The notes: generated by a model from the sequence alone, not told the origin. 62,015 nucleotides of DNA from Bradyrhizobium forestalis (GCF_002795245.1 NZ_PGVG01000042.1:1-62015), one strand, 5' to 3'; counted from the first letter of the stretch, positions 49,780-59,631 are shown. Translations and numbers: made by a program.

Positions 49780-50772
49780 ATGACCATGCGCATCACCATC
49801 CTCTTCGGCGGCTCCAACAGAGAGCGTCTTGTCTCGGTCGCCTCGGCCCAGGCGCTGCATCAGGCATTGCCCGAGGCTGACCTCTGGTGGTGGGACGTCG
49901 AGGACAAGGTGCATGTCGTGCAGTCGAAGCAGCTGCTCGAACATGCCCGCCCGTTCGAGGACGAGTTCAAGCCGGGCACGCGTGGCATTCCCCTGGAGCA
50001 GGCGCTAGATCAGGCCAAGGCTGAGAACCGCGTGCTGGTGCTTGGCCTGCATGGCGGGCGGGCCGAGAACGGCGAGTTGCAGGTGATGTGCGAAGCGCGT
50101 GGCGTGCCCTTCACCGGCTCGGGCTCGGCGTCCTCGCATCTTGCCTTCGACAAGTTCGCGGCCAAGCGGTTTGCCGCGCTCGGCGGCGTGACGCCGCCGG
50201 AAAACGTTGCCTTGGACAACATCGACGAAGCCTTCGCCGACTACGGCAAGCTGATCGCAAAGCCTGCGCGCGACGGCTCGAGCTACGGCCTGATCTTCGT
50301 CAACGCCAAGCAGGACCTCGTCGCTGTCCGCAACGCGGCGAAACACGAAGAATACGTGATCGAGCCCTACATCGCTGGCGTGGAGGCGACCTGCGGCGTG
50401 CTGGAGCGCACCGACGGATCGATCATTGCGCTGCCGCCGATCGAGATCATTCCAGGCGAGGGCAATTTCGATTACGCCGCGAAATATCTGTTGAAGTCGA
50501 CCCAGGAGATCTGCCCCGGCCGCTTCGCACCGGAGATCACCGCCGCGCTCAAGGAGCAGGCGATGCTGGCGCACCGGGCGATGTCCTGCACCGGTTACTC
50601 CCGCTCGGATTTCATCGTCTCGGAGAGGGGGCTGGTCTATCTCGAAACCAACACGCTGCCCGGGCTGACCAAGTCCTCGCTCTACCCCAAGGCGCTGAAA
50701 GCCGAGGGCATCGCGTTCGCCGACTTCCTGCACGGGCTGGTCGAGCTCGCCGGGCGCGGCGTGCGGAAATAA
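49780..50772 (+). CDS. ddl: D-alanine-D-alanine ligase family protein
   Basis: 330 residues from the ATG at 49780, with GGAGAG ten nt before; 49786 is also possible. The ATP-grasp core is present: LGLHGGRAENGELQVMCEAR, PFTGSGSASSHLAFDKF, KPARDGSSYGLIFV, YLETNTLPGLTKSSLYPKAL. The N-terminal domain diverges from the E. coli DdlB pattern (no clear SEREVSLxSG), reading FGGSNRERLVSVASAQALHQ. Position between murB and ftsQ fits DdlB; the product makes D-Ala-D-Ala for MurF. Confidence 0.82.
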   Translation: MTMRITILFGGSNRERLVSVASAQALHQALPEADLWWWDVEDKVHVVQSKQLLEHARPFEDEFKPGTRGIPLEQALDQAKAENRVLVLGLHGGRAENGELQVMCEARGVPFTGSGSASSHLAFDKFAAKRFAALGGVTPPENVALDNIDEAFADYGKLIAKPARDGSSYGLIFVNAKQDLVAVRNAAKHEEYVIEPYIAGVEATCGVLERTDGSIIALPPIEIIPGEGNFDYAAKYLLKSTQEICPGRFAPEITAALKEQAMLAHRAMSCTGYSRSDFIVSERGLVYLETNTLPGLTKSSLYPKALKAEGIAFADFLHGLVELAGRGVRK

Positions 50773-51121
50773 TTAGGACTGGTTAACGGCTGGGCGGGCG
50801 AAACGGCCCGTTTTGGGGCCCAAATCCGGTAAAATGCCGGACATCGCGGCATAAATGCCTCACATGGCTGGGCAAAAAGCGTCCCGCGTTAACGAACTTT
50901 ACCTTTTGTTTACCAGGACATCCGAAGGTTAACGCTGGCGGCGCATATGGCGCTTTGGCTGCCGGCGCGTGAGCTGTGGCGGGTGATGTCACCTCCAGCG
51001 AACGCTTTGAAGGGGAGAGGCTTCGTCTGCTGAAGACCAGCACCCGGCCCGGCACGTCCGAGACGTCATGTTCGCCAGGATCCGCGCGATGTCGCGGGCA
51101 AACTGTTGACGAGCTCGTGCA
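50773..51121. promoter_or_regulatory. Gap upstream of ftsQ with TTAAC motifs
   Basis: 349 nt without a credible gene. GTTAACGGC near 50783, GTTAACGAAC near 50889 and GTTAACGCTGG near 50930 resemble CtrA half sites, and AAACGG-C-CCGTTT forms a small palindrome near 50807. None is a full TTAA-N7-TTAA. In other alphaproteobacteria ftsQ/ftsA are cell-cycle controlled through CtrA, which is why these motifs are noted. Confidence 0.35.
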
Positions 51122-52138
51122 ATGGATGGAGCAGGAAGCCTCACTCGGTCGCTTCTCAGATCGCTGAGGCCCCAAGCCGACCTGAAGGCGGCCGCTATCG
51201 GAGCGGTCGTGCTTCTGCGCGAGTGGGTGCAGGACAAGCACGCCGAGGCGCGCGCTGCCGCCAAGGACAAGGCCAAAGCCAAGGCCGTCGTCGAGCGTGA
51301 GCCGCCGCCGCGCGTGGTCGCGCTGGTCGAACGCTATCTGCCGCGCCGGGTCGGCCTCAGCATGACCGTGCTGCTGCTGATCGGAAGCTGCGGCTTCGGC
51401 ATCGTCAAGGGCGGCCATCTCCAGGACTTCATCACCGCGGTCAGCGATGCCCGCAACGCGCTGGCCAATTCCGCCGGCTTCCGCATCACCTCCGTCGTGA
51501 TCAACGGCCGCAAGCAGCTGACCCAGGACGAGATCCTCGCGATCGGCGGCGTCAGCGGCCGCTCCTCGCTGCTGTTTCTCGATGCGGACGCGGTCCGCGA
51601 CAAGCTCAAGGCCAATCCCTGGATTGCGGATGCGACCGTGCTGAAGCTCTATCCGGGCCAGCTCATGATCGAGCTCACCGAGCGCAAGGCGTTCGCGCTG
51701 TGGCAGGAGGCCGGCCGTCTCTCCGTCATCGCCGATGACGGCGCCGTGCTCGAACCCTATGTCTCGCGCCGCTTCCTGACGCTGCCGCTCGTGGTCGGCA
51801 CGGGCGCCGAGACGCAGGCGCGCGATTTCCTGGCGCTCCTGGCGCGCTATCCGCAGGGCCATTCGATCACCAAAGCCGCGATCTTCGTCGGCGAGCGGCG
51901 CTGGAACCTGAGACTCAAGGACGGTCTCGACATCCGCCTGCCCGAGCAGGACGTCGGCAACGCGCTTGCGATGCTGTCGAAGCTCGACAAGGAGGACAGG
52001 CTGTTCTCCCGCGACATCGTCGCCGTCGACATGCGCCTGCCCGATCGGCTGGTGGTGCAGCTGTCCGAGGACGCCGCCAAGGCGCGCGAGGAGCAGTTCA
52101 AGGACAAGAAGAAAAAGAAGGCCGGGGATTCCGCATGA
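51122..52138 (+). CDS. ftsQ: Cell division protein FtsQ
   Basis: 338 residues. A long cytoplasmic N-terminus (about 80 residues, Lys/Ala-rich) precedes one membrane helix (VGLSMTVLLLIGSCGFGIV). The periplasmic part starts with a POTRA domain (FRITSVVINGRKQLTQDEIL, then LKANPWIADATVLKLYPGQL) and the FtsQ beta domain follows (RRWNLRLKDGLDIRLPEQDV). It recruits FtsL/FtsB to the divisome. The C-terminus is lysine-rich. ftsA begins in an overlap (ATGA) with its stop. The start at 51122 follows GACGAG. Confidence 0.9.
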   Translation: MDGAGSLTRSLLRSLRPQADLKAAAIGAVVLLREWVQDKHAEARAAAKDKAKAKAVVEREPPPRVVALVERYLPRRVGLSMTVLLLIGSCGFGIVKGGHLQDFITAVSDARNALANSAGFRITSVVINGRKQLTQDEILAIGGVSGRSSLLFLDADAVRDKLKANPWIADATVLKLYPGQLMIELTERKAFALWQEAGRLSVIADDGAVLEPYVSRRFLTLPLVVGTGAETQARDFLALLARYPQGHSITKAAIFVGERRWNLRLKDGLDIRLPEQDVGNALAMLSKLDKEDRLFSRDIVAVDMRLPDRLVVQLSEDAAKAREEQFKDKKKKKAGDSA

Positions 52139-53457
52139 CCGGTCTTGATCGCACCCAGACGCCGAAGACGCGCCCGATGCCGCACAAGCGCGGCGGCCTC
52201 GTCGCCTGCCTCGACATCGGCACCAGCAAGATCGCCTGCATGATCGCACGGCTGAAGCCGTCGCCGCCGAGCGATGCGCTGCGCGGCCGGACCCACGCGG
52301 TGGAGCTGGTCGGCTACAGCCAGATCCAGGCGCGCGGCATGAAGGCCGGCGCGGTGATCGATCTCGGCGAATGCGAGCAGGCGGTGCGCCAGGCCGTCGG
52401 GCTTGCGGAGAAGATGGCCAAGGTGCGGGTCGAGTCGGTGCTGCTGTCGGTCTCCGGCGGCCGGCCGGCCGGTCAGCTGGTCGAAGCCGCCGCCGACATC
52501 CGCGGCGGCGCCGTGACGCCGGCCGATGTCAGCCGCGTCACCTCCACCGGCATGCGCCACGCCACCGGCGAAGGCCGCACCGTGCTGCACGCGCTGCCGG
52601 TCGGCTACACGCTCGACGGCGTCAAGGGCATCCGCGATCCCCGCGGCATGGTCGCGCACCAGTTCGGCGTCGACATGAACGTCGTCACCTGCGACGCCAC
52701 CGTGGCGCGGAACCTGATGCTGGCGGTGGAACGTTGCCACATCAATGTCGAAGCCATGGCGGCGAGCCCCTATGTCGCCGGCCTGTCGGTGCTGACCGAC
52801 GACGAGGCCGATCTCGGCGCCGCCGTCGTCGAGATGGGCGCCGGCACCACCACGATTGCCGTTTATTCAGGCGGCCGCTTCGTGCATGCGGCGGGTTTTG
52901 CGGTCGGCGGGCAACATATCACGATGGATCTTGCGCGCGGACTCTCGGCGACCATTGCCGATGCCGAGCGAATCAAGACCTTATACGGGACCGTCATCAC
53001 CGGCGGATCGGACTCGCGTGAGCTGATGTCTGTGCCGACAGCCGGTGACGAGCAGGATCTGCCGCAGATCGTTTCCCGCGCCACCATCGCGAACATCGTC
53101 AAGCACCGTGCCGAGGAAGTCTTCGAAATGGTTCGGGACAAGCTGAAGGATTCGCCCTTCGCCGCAGAGCCCAACGGCCGCGTCGTGCTGTCGGGCGGCG
53201 CCTCGCAGCTCACCGGTCTCGTCGAGCTCGGCACCCAGATTCTCGGCCGGCCCGTGCGGGTCGGCCGTCCGCTCGGTTTCGGCCGGCTGCCCAACGAGGC
53301 GAAGAACGCCGCGTTCGCGGTGCCGACCGGACTCCTCGTCTACCCGCAATATGTTCACCTCGAACATGTCGAACCGCGGCATACGCGGCAGCAGGTCAGG
53401 ACAGGGACCGGCGGATATTTCGGAAAGGTCGGACGATGGCTACGCGAGGGCTTCTGA
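52135..53457 (+). CDS. ftsA: Cell division protein FtsA
   Basis: 440 residues, actin-like ATPase. GGLVACLDIGTSKIACMIAR is the phosphate 1 loop, VEMGAGTTTIAVYSGGRFV is phosphate 2, and VVLSGGASQLTGL is the adenosine motif. The last residues (YFGKVGRWLREGF) form the membrane-targeting amphipathic helix. FtsA tethers FtsZ to the inner membrane. Four-nt overlap with ftsQ. ftsZ follows after 87 nt. Confidence 0.94.
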   Translation: MTGLDRTQTPKTRPMPHKRGGLVACLDIGTSKIACMIARLKPSPPSDALRGRTHAVELVGYSQIQARGMKAGAVIDLGECEQAVRQAVGLAEKMAKVRVESVLLSVSGGRPAGQLVEAAADIRGGAVTPADVSRVTSTGMRHATGEGRTVLHALPVGYTLDGVKGIRDPRGMVAHQFGVDMNVVTCDATVARNLMLAVERCHINVEAMAASPYVAGLSVLTDDEADLGAAVVEMGAGTTTIAVYSGGRFVHAAGFAVGGQHITMDLARGLSATIADAERIKTLYGTVITGGSDSRELMSVPTAGDEQDLPQIVSRATIANIVKHRAEEVFEMVRDKLKDSPFAAEPNGRVVLSGGASQLTGLVELGTQILGRPVRVGRPLGFGRLPNEAKNAAFAVPTGLLVYPQYVHLEHVEPRHTRQQVRTGTGGYFGKVGRWLREGF

Positions 53458-53544
53458 TGACTGCTTTCCGCAATCTTCGATTTTCACCAACTCCCGCGGC
53501 CGCCGGCCGGGGCGAACCCACGCGCGCGTGATCGAGAGGCAACC

Positions 53545-55332
53545 ATGACCATCAGCATCAATGTTCCTGATATTCACGAACTGAAGCCCCGGATCACCGT
53601 GTTCGGCGTCGGCGGCGCCGGTGGCAACGCCGTCAACAACATGATCACGGCGGGCCTGCAGGGCGTAGACTTCGTGGTCGCCAACACCGACGCGCAGGCG
53701 CTGACGATGTCGAAGGCGCAGCGCATCGTGCAGATGGGCACGGCGGGCACGCAGGGCCTCGGCGCGGGTTCGCAGCCGAACGTCGGCGCGGCGGCGGCGG
53801 AAGAGGTGATCGACGAGCTGCGCGACCATCTCTCGGGCGCCAACATGGTGTTCGTCACCGCCGGCATGGGCGGCGGCACCGGCACCGGCGCTGCGCCCGT
53901 GATCGCCAAGACCGCGCGCGACATGGGCATCCTCACCGTCGGCGTCGTGACCAAGCCGTTCCACTTCGAGGGCGGTCGCCGCATGCGCACGGCCGAGGCC
54001 GGCATCAACGAGCTGCACAAGGTCGTGGATACGCTCCTGATCATCCCGAACCAGAACCTGTTCCGGGTCGCCAACGAGAAGACCACCTTCGCCGACGCCT
54101 TCGCGATGGCCGACCAGGTGCTCTACTCGGGTGTCGCCTGCATCACCGACCTGATGGTCAAGGAAGGCCTGATCAATCTCGACTTCGCCGACGTCCGCGC
54201 CGTCATGCGCGAGATGGGCAAGGCGATGATGGGCACCGGCGAAGCCTCCGGCGACAAGCGTGCGTTGACCGCCGCGGAAGCCGCGATCGCCAACCCGCTG
54301 ATCGACGACAGCTCGATGAAGGGTGCCAAGGGCCTCCTCATCTCCATCACCGGCGGCAAGGACCTCACGCTGTTCGAGGTCGACGAGGCCGCGACCCGCA
54401 TCCGCGAGGAGGTCGACCAGGACGCCAACATCATCGTCGGTGCGACCTTCGACGAGGCACTCGACGGCCTGATCCGCGTCTCGGTGGTCGCCACCGGCAT
54501 CGAGCAGGCCGCGATCGCCCGCAACAGCCAGGCGACCTCTGCTCCCGTCGCCAACGCCGCGCCGCAGGTGCAGCAGGCTCCCGCTGCTCCGGCCGCCGCT
54601 GCCGAGAGCCGTCTCGCCGACCTCACCGCCCGCCTGCGTGCCGACAACCAGCGCCTGGCCGAACGCGCCCAGAAGCTGGAAGGGCAGACCCCGGTCGCTG
54701 CGCCGGCTGCTGCCGCGCCCCGTCCGAATGTCGAGCGTGCTGCGCTCGCCGCCATCGCCGCTGCCGTTGCTGAGGTGCCGCAGGCGCCCGCGCCGCAGAC
54801 CTATGGCGACGTCACCGTGCGCCCGATCGCGCAGAAGCCGACCCTGTTTCCGGAGCCTGACATGGCCCCGGTCGCGATGCAGGAGCCGATGATGCCGGAA
54901 AACTTCATTCCGCCGCAGGCCGAGCGTCCGCCGGTCCGTGCGCCGCGGATGCCGCGGATCGATGAGCTGCCGATGCCGGCCCAGGCCGAACTTCGCCAGG
55001 CCCGCGGCGAGGTTGAAGAAGAGGCCCCGCAGAAGACCCGCCTGTCGCTGCTGCAGCGCCTCGCCAATGTCGGCCTCGGCCGTCGCGACGAGGAAAGTGA
55101 GCCGCCGGTCGCGGCCCGTACCGCCGGTCCCGCGATGCCGCCGCTGCCTGATCGCCGGCCGCAGAAGACCGTGGCGCAGCAGATCGCATCCAACGAGCCG
55201 GTATCGGAATATGCGCGCCGTCCCGCGCCGCAGGGCCTGGACATGCACGGCCGCCCCGCGCCTGTTGCGCCGGCGCCACAGGGCGACGACCATCTTGATA
55301 TCCCGGCCTTCCTGCGGCGGCAGGCGACCTGA
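53545..55332 (+). CDS. ftsZ: Cell division GTPase FtsZ (long form)
   Basis: 595 residues. The GTPase core (~residues 1-320) has VFGVGGAGGNAVNNM, MGGGTGTGAAPVIAKTARDM, and the T7 loop INLDFADVRAVM. A ~250-residue Ala/Pro/Gln/Arg-rich linker follows (QAPAPQTYGD; PPQAERPPVRAPRMPRI), then the conserved terminal peptide DDHLDIPAFLRRQ that binds FtsA/ZapA-type partners. The linker is longer than in Caulobacter (about 508 residues overall). It forms the Z-ring. A strong terminator lies 27 nt after the stop. Confidence 0.95.
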   Translation: MTISINVPDIHELKPRITVFGVGGAGGNAVNNMITAGLQGVDFVVANTDAQALTMSKAQRIVQMGTAGTQGLGAGSQPNVGAAAAEEVIDELRDHLSGANMVFVTAGMGGGTGTGAAPVIAKTARDMGILTVGVVTKPFHFEGGRRMRTAEAGINELHKVVDTLLIIPNQNLFRVANEKTTFADAFAMADQVLYSGVACITDLMVKEGLINLDFADVRAVMREMGKAMMGTGEASGDKRALTAAEAAIANPLIDDSSMKGAKGLLISITGGKDLTLFEVDEAATRIREEVDQDANIIVGATFDEALDGLIRVSVVATGIEQAAIARNSQATSAPVANAAPQVQQAPAAPAAAAESRLADLTARLRADNQRLAERAQKLEGQTPVAAPAAAAPRPNVERAALAAIAAAVAEVPQAPAPQTYGDVTVRPIAQKPTLFPEPDMAPVAMQEPMMPENFIPPQAERPPVRAPRMPRIDELPMPAQAELRQARGEVEEEAPQKTRLSLLQRLANVGLGRRDEESEPPVAARTAGPAMPPLPDRRPQKTVAQQIASNEPVSEYARRPAPQGLDMHGRPAPVAPAPQGDDHLDIPAFLRRQAT

Positions 55333-55358
55333 GGATTGTTACAATAAGGCAGTCGAGA

Positions 55359-55391
55359 AAAGGTCCCGGCGAGAAGCTTGCCGGGACCTTT
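55359..55391 (+). terminator. Rho-independent terminator after ftsZ
   Basis: AAAGGTCCCGGC, loop GAGAAGCTT, GCCGGGACCTTT: a perfect 12-bp stem, followed by CCTTTTG. It ends the dcw transcription unit 27 nt after the ftsZ stop and separates it from lpxC. Confidence 0.85.
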
Positions 55392-55695
55392 CCTTTTGTC
55401 CCGTGCACGCCCGGATTGCGCCGCCAAGCAACTGATTTTAAATCATTAATTACACATTCGGTGGTTCAGTAAAACTGCCGGCGACGGCCTCCAACCTCGG
55501 CGCAATTTGGTTAAGCCTTGGCGCGAATACGGCAGGTTTGGGGTAACAATCGGTAAAAAAGCGTGAGTTGGCGCTGTTTGAGGCAGCAACTATGGTTTGC
55601 CGTGACTTGGGGATACGGATTCGCAGGGGCTCGGCACAGGCCGGCCAGGTGGGTCTCGTATAAGTCGCAGTGGGTCGTAGTGGGGCGGGTTCCTG

Positions 55696-56658
55696 ATGAA
55701 ATTTAGCCGGCAAACAACGCTTCGTGCGCAAGCCTCTGTGGCAGGCGTAGGCGTTCATTCCGGTCTTCCCGTCACTCTCACGCTCGGGCCTGCGCCTGTC
55801 GACGCGGGTTTTATTTTTGTCCGCACCGGACTCGACGGAAGTGACCGCGAAGTGCAGGCGACCGCCGAGCAGGTGATCGCGACCGACTTCGCCACTGTCC
55901 TCGGCGACCACGATGGCCCGCTGGTGTCCACCGCCGAGCACGTGCTTGCCGCACTGCGGGGCATGGGGGTCGACAACGCCACGATCGAGATCGATGGTCC
56001 CGAAGTCCCGATCATGGACGGCAGCGCCGCGGCCTTCATTGCGGCGATCGACCAAGCCGGTATCGTGACCCAGCCGGCGCAGCGCCGCTTCATTCAGGTT
56101 TTGAAGCCGATCTCGGCCAAGATCGGCGACTCCTTCGGCGAGATCAGGCCCCACACCAGCGGGTTTCGCGTCGAGGTCGAGATCGATTTCACCAATCCCG
56201 TCATCGGCCAGCAGAGCTACGCCTTCGACCTCAACCCGGAAGCTTTCCGCCGCGAGGTCGGCCGGGCCCGGACTTTCGGTCTGATGGGCGATGTCGCGCG
56301 GCTCTGGAACGCGGGCTATGCCCTCGGCGCCTCCTTCGACAACACCGTCGTGTTCGACGACGAGCGGCTGCTCAATACCGAAGGCCTGCGCTACGCCGAC
56401 GAATGCGTCCGCCACAAGGTGCTGGACGTGATCGGCGACCTCTCGCTGGCCGGCCTGCCGCTGCTGGGCGCCTACCGCTCGGTGCGTGGCGGCCACAAGC
56501 TCAACCACGCTGTCCTGACCGCGATGCTCGCCGACCGTACCGCCTGGCGGGTGGTCGAGGGCGAGGCTGCCCGCCGCACCACGCGTCCCGTGGGCGAAGT
56601 CGGTCGCGGCATCGTCGGCGGCCGGATCGCCGCGGCATTCGGACCGGATGTGTCCTGA
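55696..56658 (+). CDS. lpxC: UDP-3-O-acyl-N-acetylglucosamine deacetylase
   Basis: 320 residues. Zinc-binding motifs are visible: TAEHVLAALRGMG (first His), HKVLDVIGDLSLAG (HKxxDxxGD, second His and Asp) and HKLNHAVL. GPEVPIMDGSAAAF lies in the substrate region. LpxC makes the committed step of lipid A synthesis. The 363-nt region upstream (55333-55695) holds the ftsZ terminator and possibly a promoter; I see no gene in it. Confidence 0.94.
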   Translation: MKFSRQTTLRAQASVAGVGVHSGLPVTLTLGPAPVDAGFIFVRTGLDGSDREVQATAEQVIATDFATVLGDHDGPLVSTAEHVLAALRGMGVDNATIEIDGPEVPIMDGSAAAFIAAIDQAGIVTQPAQRRFIQVLKPISAKIGDSFGEIRPHTSGFRVEVEIDFTNPVIGQQSYAFDLNPEAFRREVGRARTFGLMGDVARLWNAGYALGASFDNTVVFDDERLLNTEGLRYADECVRHKVLDVIGDLSLAGLPLLGAYRSVRGGHKLNHAVLTAMLADRTAWRVVEGEAARRTTRPVGEVGRGIVGGRIAAAFGPDVS

Positions 56659-56895
56659 AGAGACCTGTCGTCGTTTGGTTGGCGGCTTCCCCGGGAAACT
56701 CCTGGTAACCATGATCGGCTAGCATTGCGGCACGTTCGCCTTAATCCGGGCGAAATGCGTGCCTATCCGGTTAACGATCGTTTTTCGGATACATCGGCGT
56801 GGGCGCATGGCAGGCACCACGGTTACATTTCGCGCCCATGACGGGGTTCGTGGGCTGGCGGACACCGCATCACAGGGGCGTCAGGGCTTAAACTC

Positions 56896-57786
56896 ATGTC
56901 GGCACAGCGTATGACGCGCGGATATTTCTCGGTCTCGTCGCGAGCCCGTGGGCTGCTTCAGGCCGTCGCCTTCATCATGCTCGCGCTGCCGCTCGCCGGT
57001 TGCGGCACGGGCTCGCTCTGGGACAAGTTTACCGCCAAGGACGACACCTTCGTCGAGGAGCCCGCCGACAAGATCTACAATGAGGGCCTGTACCTCATGA
57101 ACGAGAAGAAGGATATGAAGGCGGCGAACAAGAAGTTCGAAGAGGTCGACCGCCAGCATCCTTATTCTGACTGGGCCCGCAAATCGCTGCTGATGTCGGC
57201 CTATGCGTCCTATCAGGGCGGCGATTATGACGGCTGCATCGGCGCCGCCACCCGCTACGTCACGCTGCATCCCGGCAGCCCGGACGCGGCCTATGCGCAA
57301 TACCTGATCGCCGCCTCCCATTACGATCAGATTCCCGACATCAGCCGCGACCAGGCCCGCACCGAAAAGGCAATCGCCGCTCTGGAAGAGGTGGTGCGCA
57401 AATATCCGAACTCGGAATATGCGACCTCGGCCAAGGCCAAGATCGAGGGCGCGCGCGACCAGCTCGCCGGCAAGGAAATGAATGTCGGCCGCTACTACGC
57501 GCAGAAGCGCGACTACACGGCCGCGATCAACCGTTACAAGACCGTCGTCACGCAGTACCAGACCACCCGCCATGTCGAAGAGGCGCTGTTCCGGCTCACC
57601 GAGGCCTATATGGCGATCGGCATCGTCGGCGAGGCGCAGACCGCGGCGGCCGTGCTTGGGCACAATTTTCCTGACAGCCGCTGGTACAAGGACGCCTATA
57701 ATCTTGTAAAATCCGGCGGTCTCGAACCGAGCGAGAATCAGGGGTCCTGGATCAGCCGGACCTTCAAGAAGATGGGTCTCGGCTAG
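56896..57786 (+). CDS. bamD: Outer-membrane assembly lipoprotein BamD
   Basis: 296 residues. Lipobox LPLAGCGTG (Cys ~36), then five TPR-like repeats: YNEGLYLMNEKKDMKAANKK, YPNSEYATSAKAKIEG, and MNVGRYYAQKRDYTAAINRY with GIVGEAQTAAAVLGH. Family features DRQHPYSDWARKSLLM and TRHVEEALFRLTEAYMA are typical of BamD/ComL. It works with BamA to fold outer-membrane proteins in the periplasm. lpxC lies upstream (237-nt gap with no gene) and recN 13 nt downstream. Confidence 0.9.
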   Translation: MSAQRMTRGYFSVSSRARGLLQAVAFIMLALPLAGCGTGSLWDKFTAKDDTFVEEPADKIYNEGLYLMNEKKDMKAANKKFEEVDRQHPYSDWARKSLLMSAYASYQGGDYDGCIGAATRYVTLHPGSPDAAYAQYLIAASHYDQIPDISRDQARTEKAIAALEEVVRKYPNSEYATSAKAKIEGARDQLAGKEMNVGRYYAQKRDYTAAINRYKTVVTQYQTTRHVEEALFRLTEAYMAIGIVGEAQTAAAVLGHNFPDSRWYKDAYNLVKSGGLEPSENQGSWISRTFKKMGLG

Positions 57787-57799
57787 GAAATTTGGTTTC

Positions 57800-59473
57800 A
57801 TGCTGGCGCGTCTGTCGATCCGTGACATCGTCCTGATCGAACGGCTCGATATCGAATTCGCCACCGGACTCGCGGTTTTGACCGGTGAGACTGGTGCGGG
57901 CAAATCCATCCTGCTCGATGCCTTTGCGCTGGCGCTCGGCGGCCGCGGCGATGCCGGCCTCGTGCGCCACGGCGCGGAGCAGGGGCAGGTTACTGCCGTG
58001 TTCGATGTCCCGAAAAATCACCCTGCGACCAGGATCCTGGCCGAGAACGGCCTCGATGACGGCGGCGAGATGATCTTGCGCCGTGTGCAGCTCGTCGACG
58101 GCCGCACCCGCGCCTTCATCAACGACCAGTCGATCAGCGTGCAGACGCTGAAGGCGGTCGGCGCCGCCCTGGTCGAGATCCACGGCCAGCACGACGAGCG
58201 CGCGCTGGTCGATGCCGCCACCCACCGCCGGCTGCTCGACGCCTTTGCCGGCCTGGAGAAGGACGTCGCGGCGGTCGAAGCGCTCAGGGACGAGCGCCGC
58301 ACCGCCAATACCGCGCTGGAGGAGCATCGCGCCGCCATGGAGCATGCTGCACGCGAGGCCGATTACCTGCGCCACGCCTCCGACGAGCTGAAGCAGCTTG
58401 CGCCCAAGGACGGTGAGGAGACCGCGCTGGCCTCGCGCCGCACCACCATGATGCAGGGCGAGAAGATCGCCTCCGACCTGCGCGAGGCGCAGGAGGCGGT
58501 CGGCGGCAATCATTCGCCGGTCGCGGCGCTGTCGGCCGCGGTGCGCCGGCTGGAGCGCCGCGGCGTCAACTCGCCGGCGCTGGTCGAGCCTGCGGTGAAG
58601 GCGATCGACGCCGCCATCAACGCGCTGGAGGAAGCCGACCAGCATCTCCAGGCGGCGCTGGCCGCAACCGATTTCGATCCGGCTGAGCTCGAACGCATCG
58701 AGGAGCGGCTTTTTGCTTTGCGTGCGGCGTCTCGCAAATATTCGACACCGGTCGATGGCCTCGCCGCGCTGGCCGCCAAATATGCCGCCGATGTCGTCCT
58801 GATCGATGCCGGCGCCTCGCGGCTCAGGAAGCTGGAGCAGGCCGCGATCGAGGCAGATGGCCGCTATGCTACCGCCGCCAAGAAGCTGTCACTGGCGCGG
58901 CAGAAATCGGCGGAGAAGCTCAACAAGGCGGTCAATGCCGAGCTCGCGCCGCTGAAGCTCGAACGCGCCAGGTTCATGACCCAGGTCGAGACCGACGAGG
59001 CCGCGCCGGGGCCGCAAGGCTTCGACCGCGTGGAGTTCTGGGTGCAGACCAATCCGGGCACCAAGCCGGGCCCGCTGATGAAGGTCGCCTCCGGCGGCGA
59101 GCTGTCGCGCTTCCTTTTGGCGCTCAAGGTCGTGCTGTCCGATCGCGGCTCGGCGCCGACCCTGGTGTTCGACGAGATCGACACCGGCGTCGGCGGTGCG
59201 GTTGCGGACGCCATCGGCGGGCGCCTGGCGCGGCTTGCCGGCAAGGTCCAGGTGATGGCCGTGACCCACGCCCCACAGGTCGCCGCCCGCGCCGACCAGC
59301 ACCTGTTGATCTCCAAGGACGCCCTCGACAAGGGCAAGCGCGTCGCCACCCGCGTCAATGCCCTCGCCGCCGACCATCGCCGCGAAGAGATCGCCCGCAT
59401 GCTCGCCGGCGCCGAGATCACGGCCGAGGCGAGGGCGGCCGCGGAACGACTGCTCAAGGCGGCGACGGCTTAG
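57800..59473 (+). CDS. recN: DNA repair protein RecN
   Basis: 557 residues, SMC-like ATPase. Walker A TGETGAGKSILLDAFALALGG near residue 30, Q-loop/INDQSISVQTLKAV, a coiled-coil middle (AAVEALRDERRTANTALEEH; QAAIEADGRYATAAKKL), signature KVASGGELSRFLLALKVVL, Walker B TLVFDEIDTGVGG and AVTHAPQVAARAD. It acts early in double-strand break repair. It starts 13 nt after bamD, so the two are probably co-transcribed. Confidence 0.94.
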   Translation: MLARLSIRDIVLIERLDIEFATGLAVLTGETGAGKSILLDAFALALGGRGDAGLVRHGAEQGQVTAVFDVPKNHPATRILAENGLDDGGEMILRRVQLVDGRTRAFINDQSISVQTLKAVGAALVEIHGQHDERALVDAATHRRLLDAFAGLEKDVAAVEALRDERRTANTALEEHRAAMEHAAREADYLRHASDELKQLAPKDGEETALASRRTTMMQGEKIASDLREAQEAVGGNHSPVAALSAAVRRLERRGVNSPALVEPAVKAIDAAINALEEADQHLQAALAATDFDPAELERIEERLFALRAASRKYSTPVDGLAALAAKYAADVVLIDAGASRLRKLEQAAIEADGRYATAAKKLSLARQKSAEKLNKAVNAELAPLKLERARFMTQVETDEAAPGPQGFDRVEFWVQTNPGTKPGPLMKVASGGELSRFLLALKVVLSDRGSAPTLVFDEIDTGVGGAVADAIGGRLARLAGKVQVMAVTHAPQVAARADQHLLISKDALDKGKRVATRVNALAADHRREEIARMLAGAEITAEARAAAERLLKAATA

Positions 59474-59475
59474 GC

Positions 59476-59583
59476 CGTGTCCCGGACGCGCGCCGCGCGA
59501 GCCGGGACCCAGGATGCCGCGATATGGGCCCCGGCTCTGCAGTGCACCGCTGAAGAAGCGCTGCGCTGCGTCCGGGGCACGAG
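59476..59583. repeat. Intergenic palindrome (CCCGGACGC family) between recN and ligA
   Basis: CCGTGTCCCGGACGCGCGCC and GCTGCGTCCGGGGCACGAGA arms with GAGCCGGGACCCAG and GGGCCCCGGCTCTGCAG inside. Fourth copy of the family found in the window. Confidence 0.78.
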
Positions 59584-59631
59584 ACTTTTACCGCCTTTAC
59601 CCTCCCGCCCGCTCCGTCGTATCCAAGCACC

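Noticed and set aside
50773..51121. Canonical CtrA boxes upstream of ftsQ
   Set aside because: TTAAC motifs are present but no TTAA-N7-TTAA was found, so I list them only as a weak regulatory note.
50976..51167. 63-codon frame overlapping the start of ftsQ
   Set aside because: No ribosome-binding site, poor codon usage, and it overlaps the well-supported ftsQ start.
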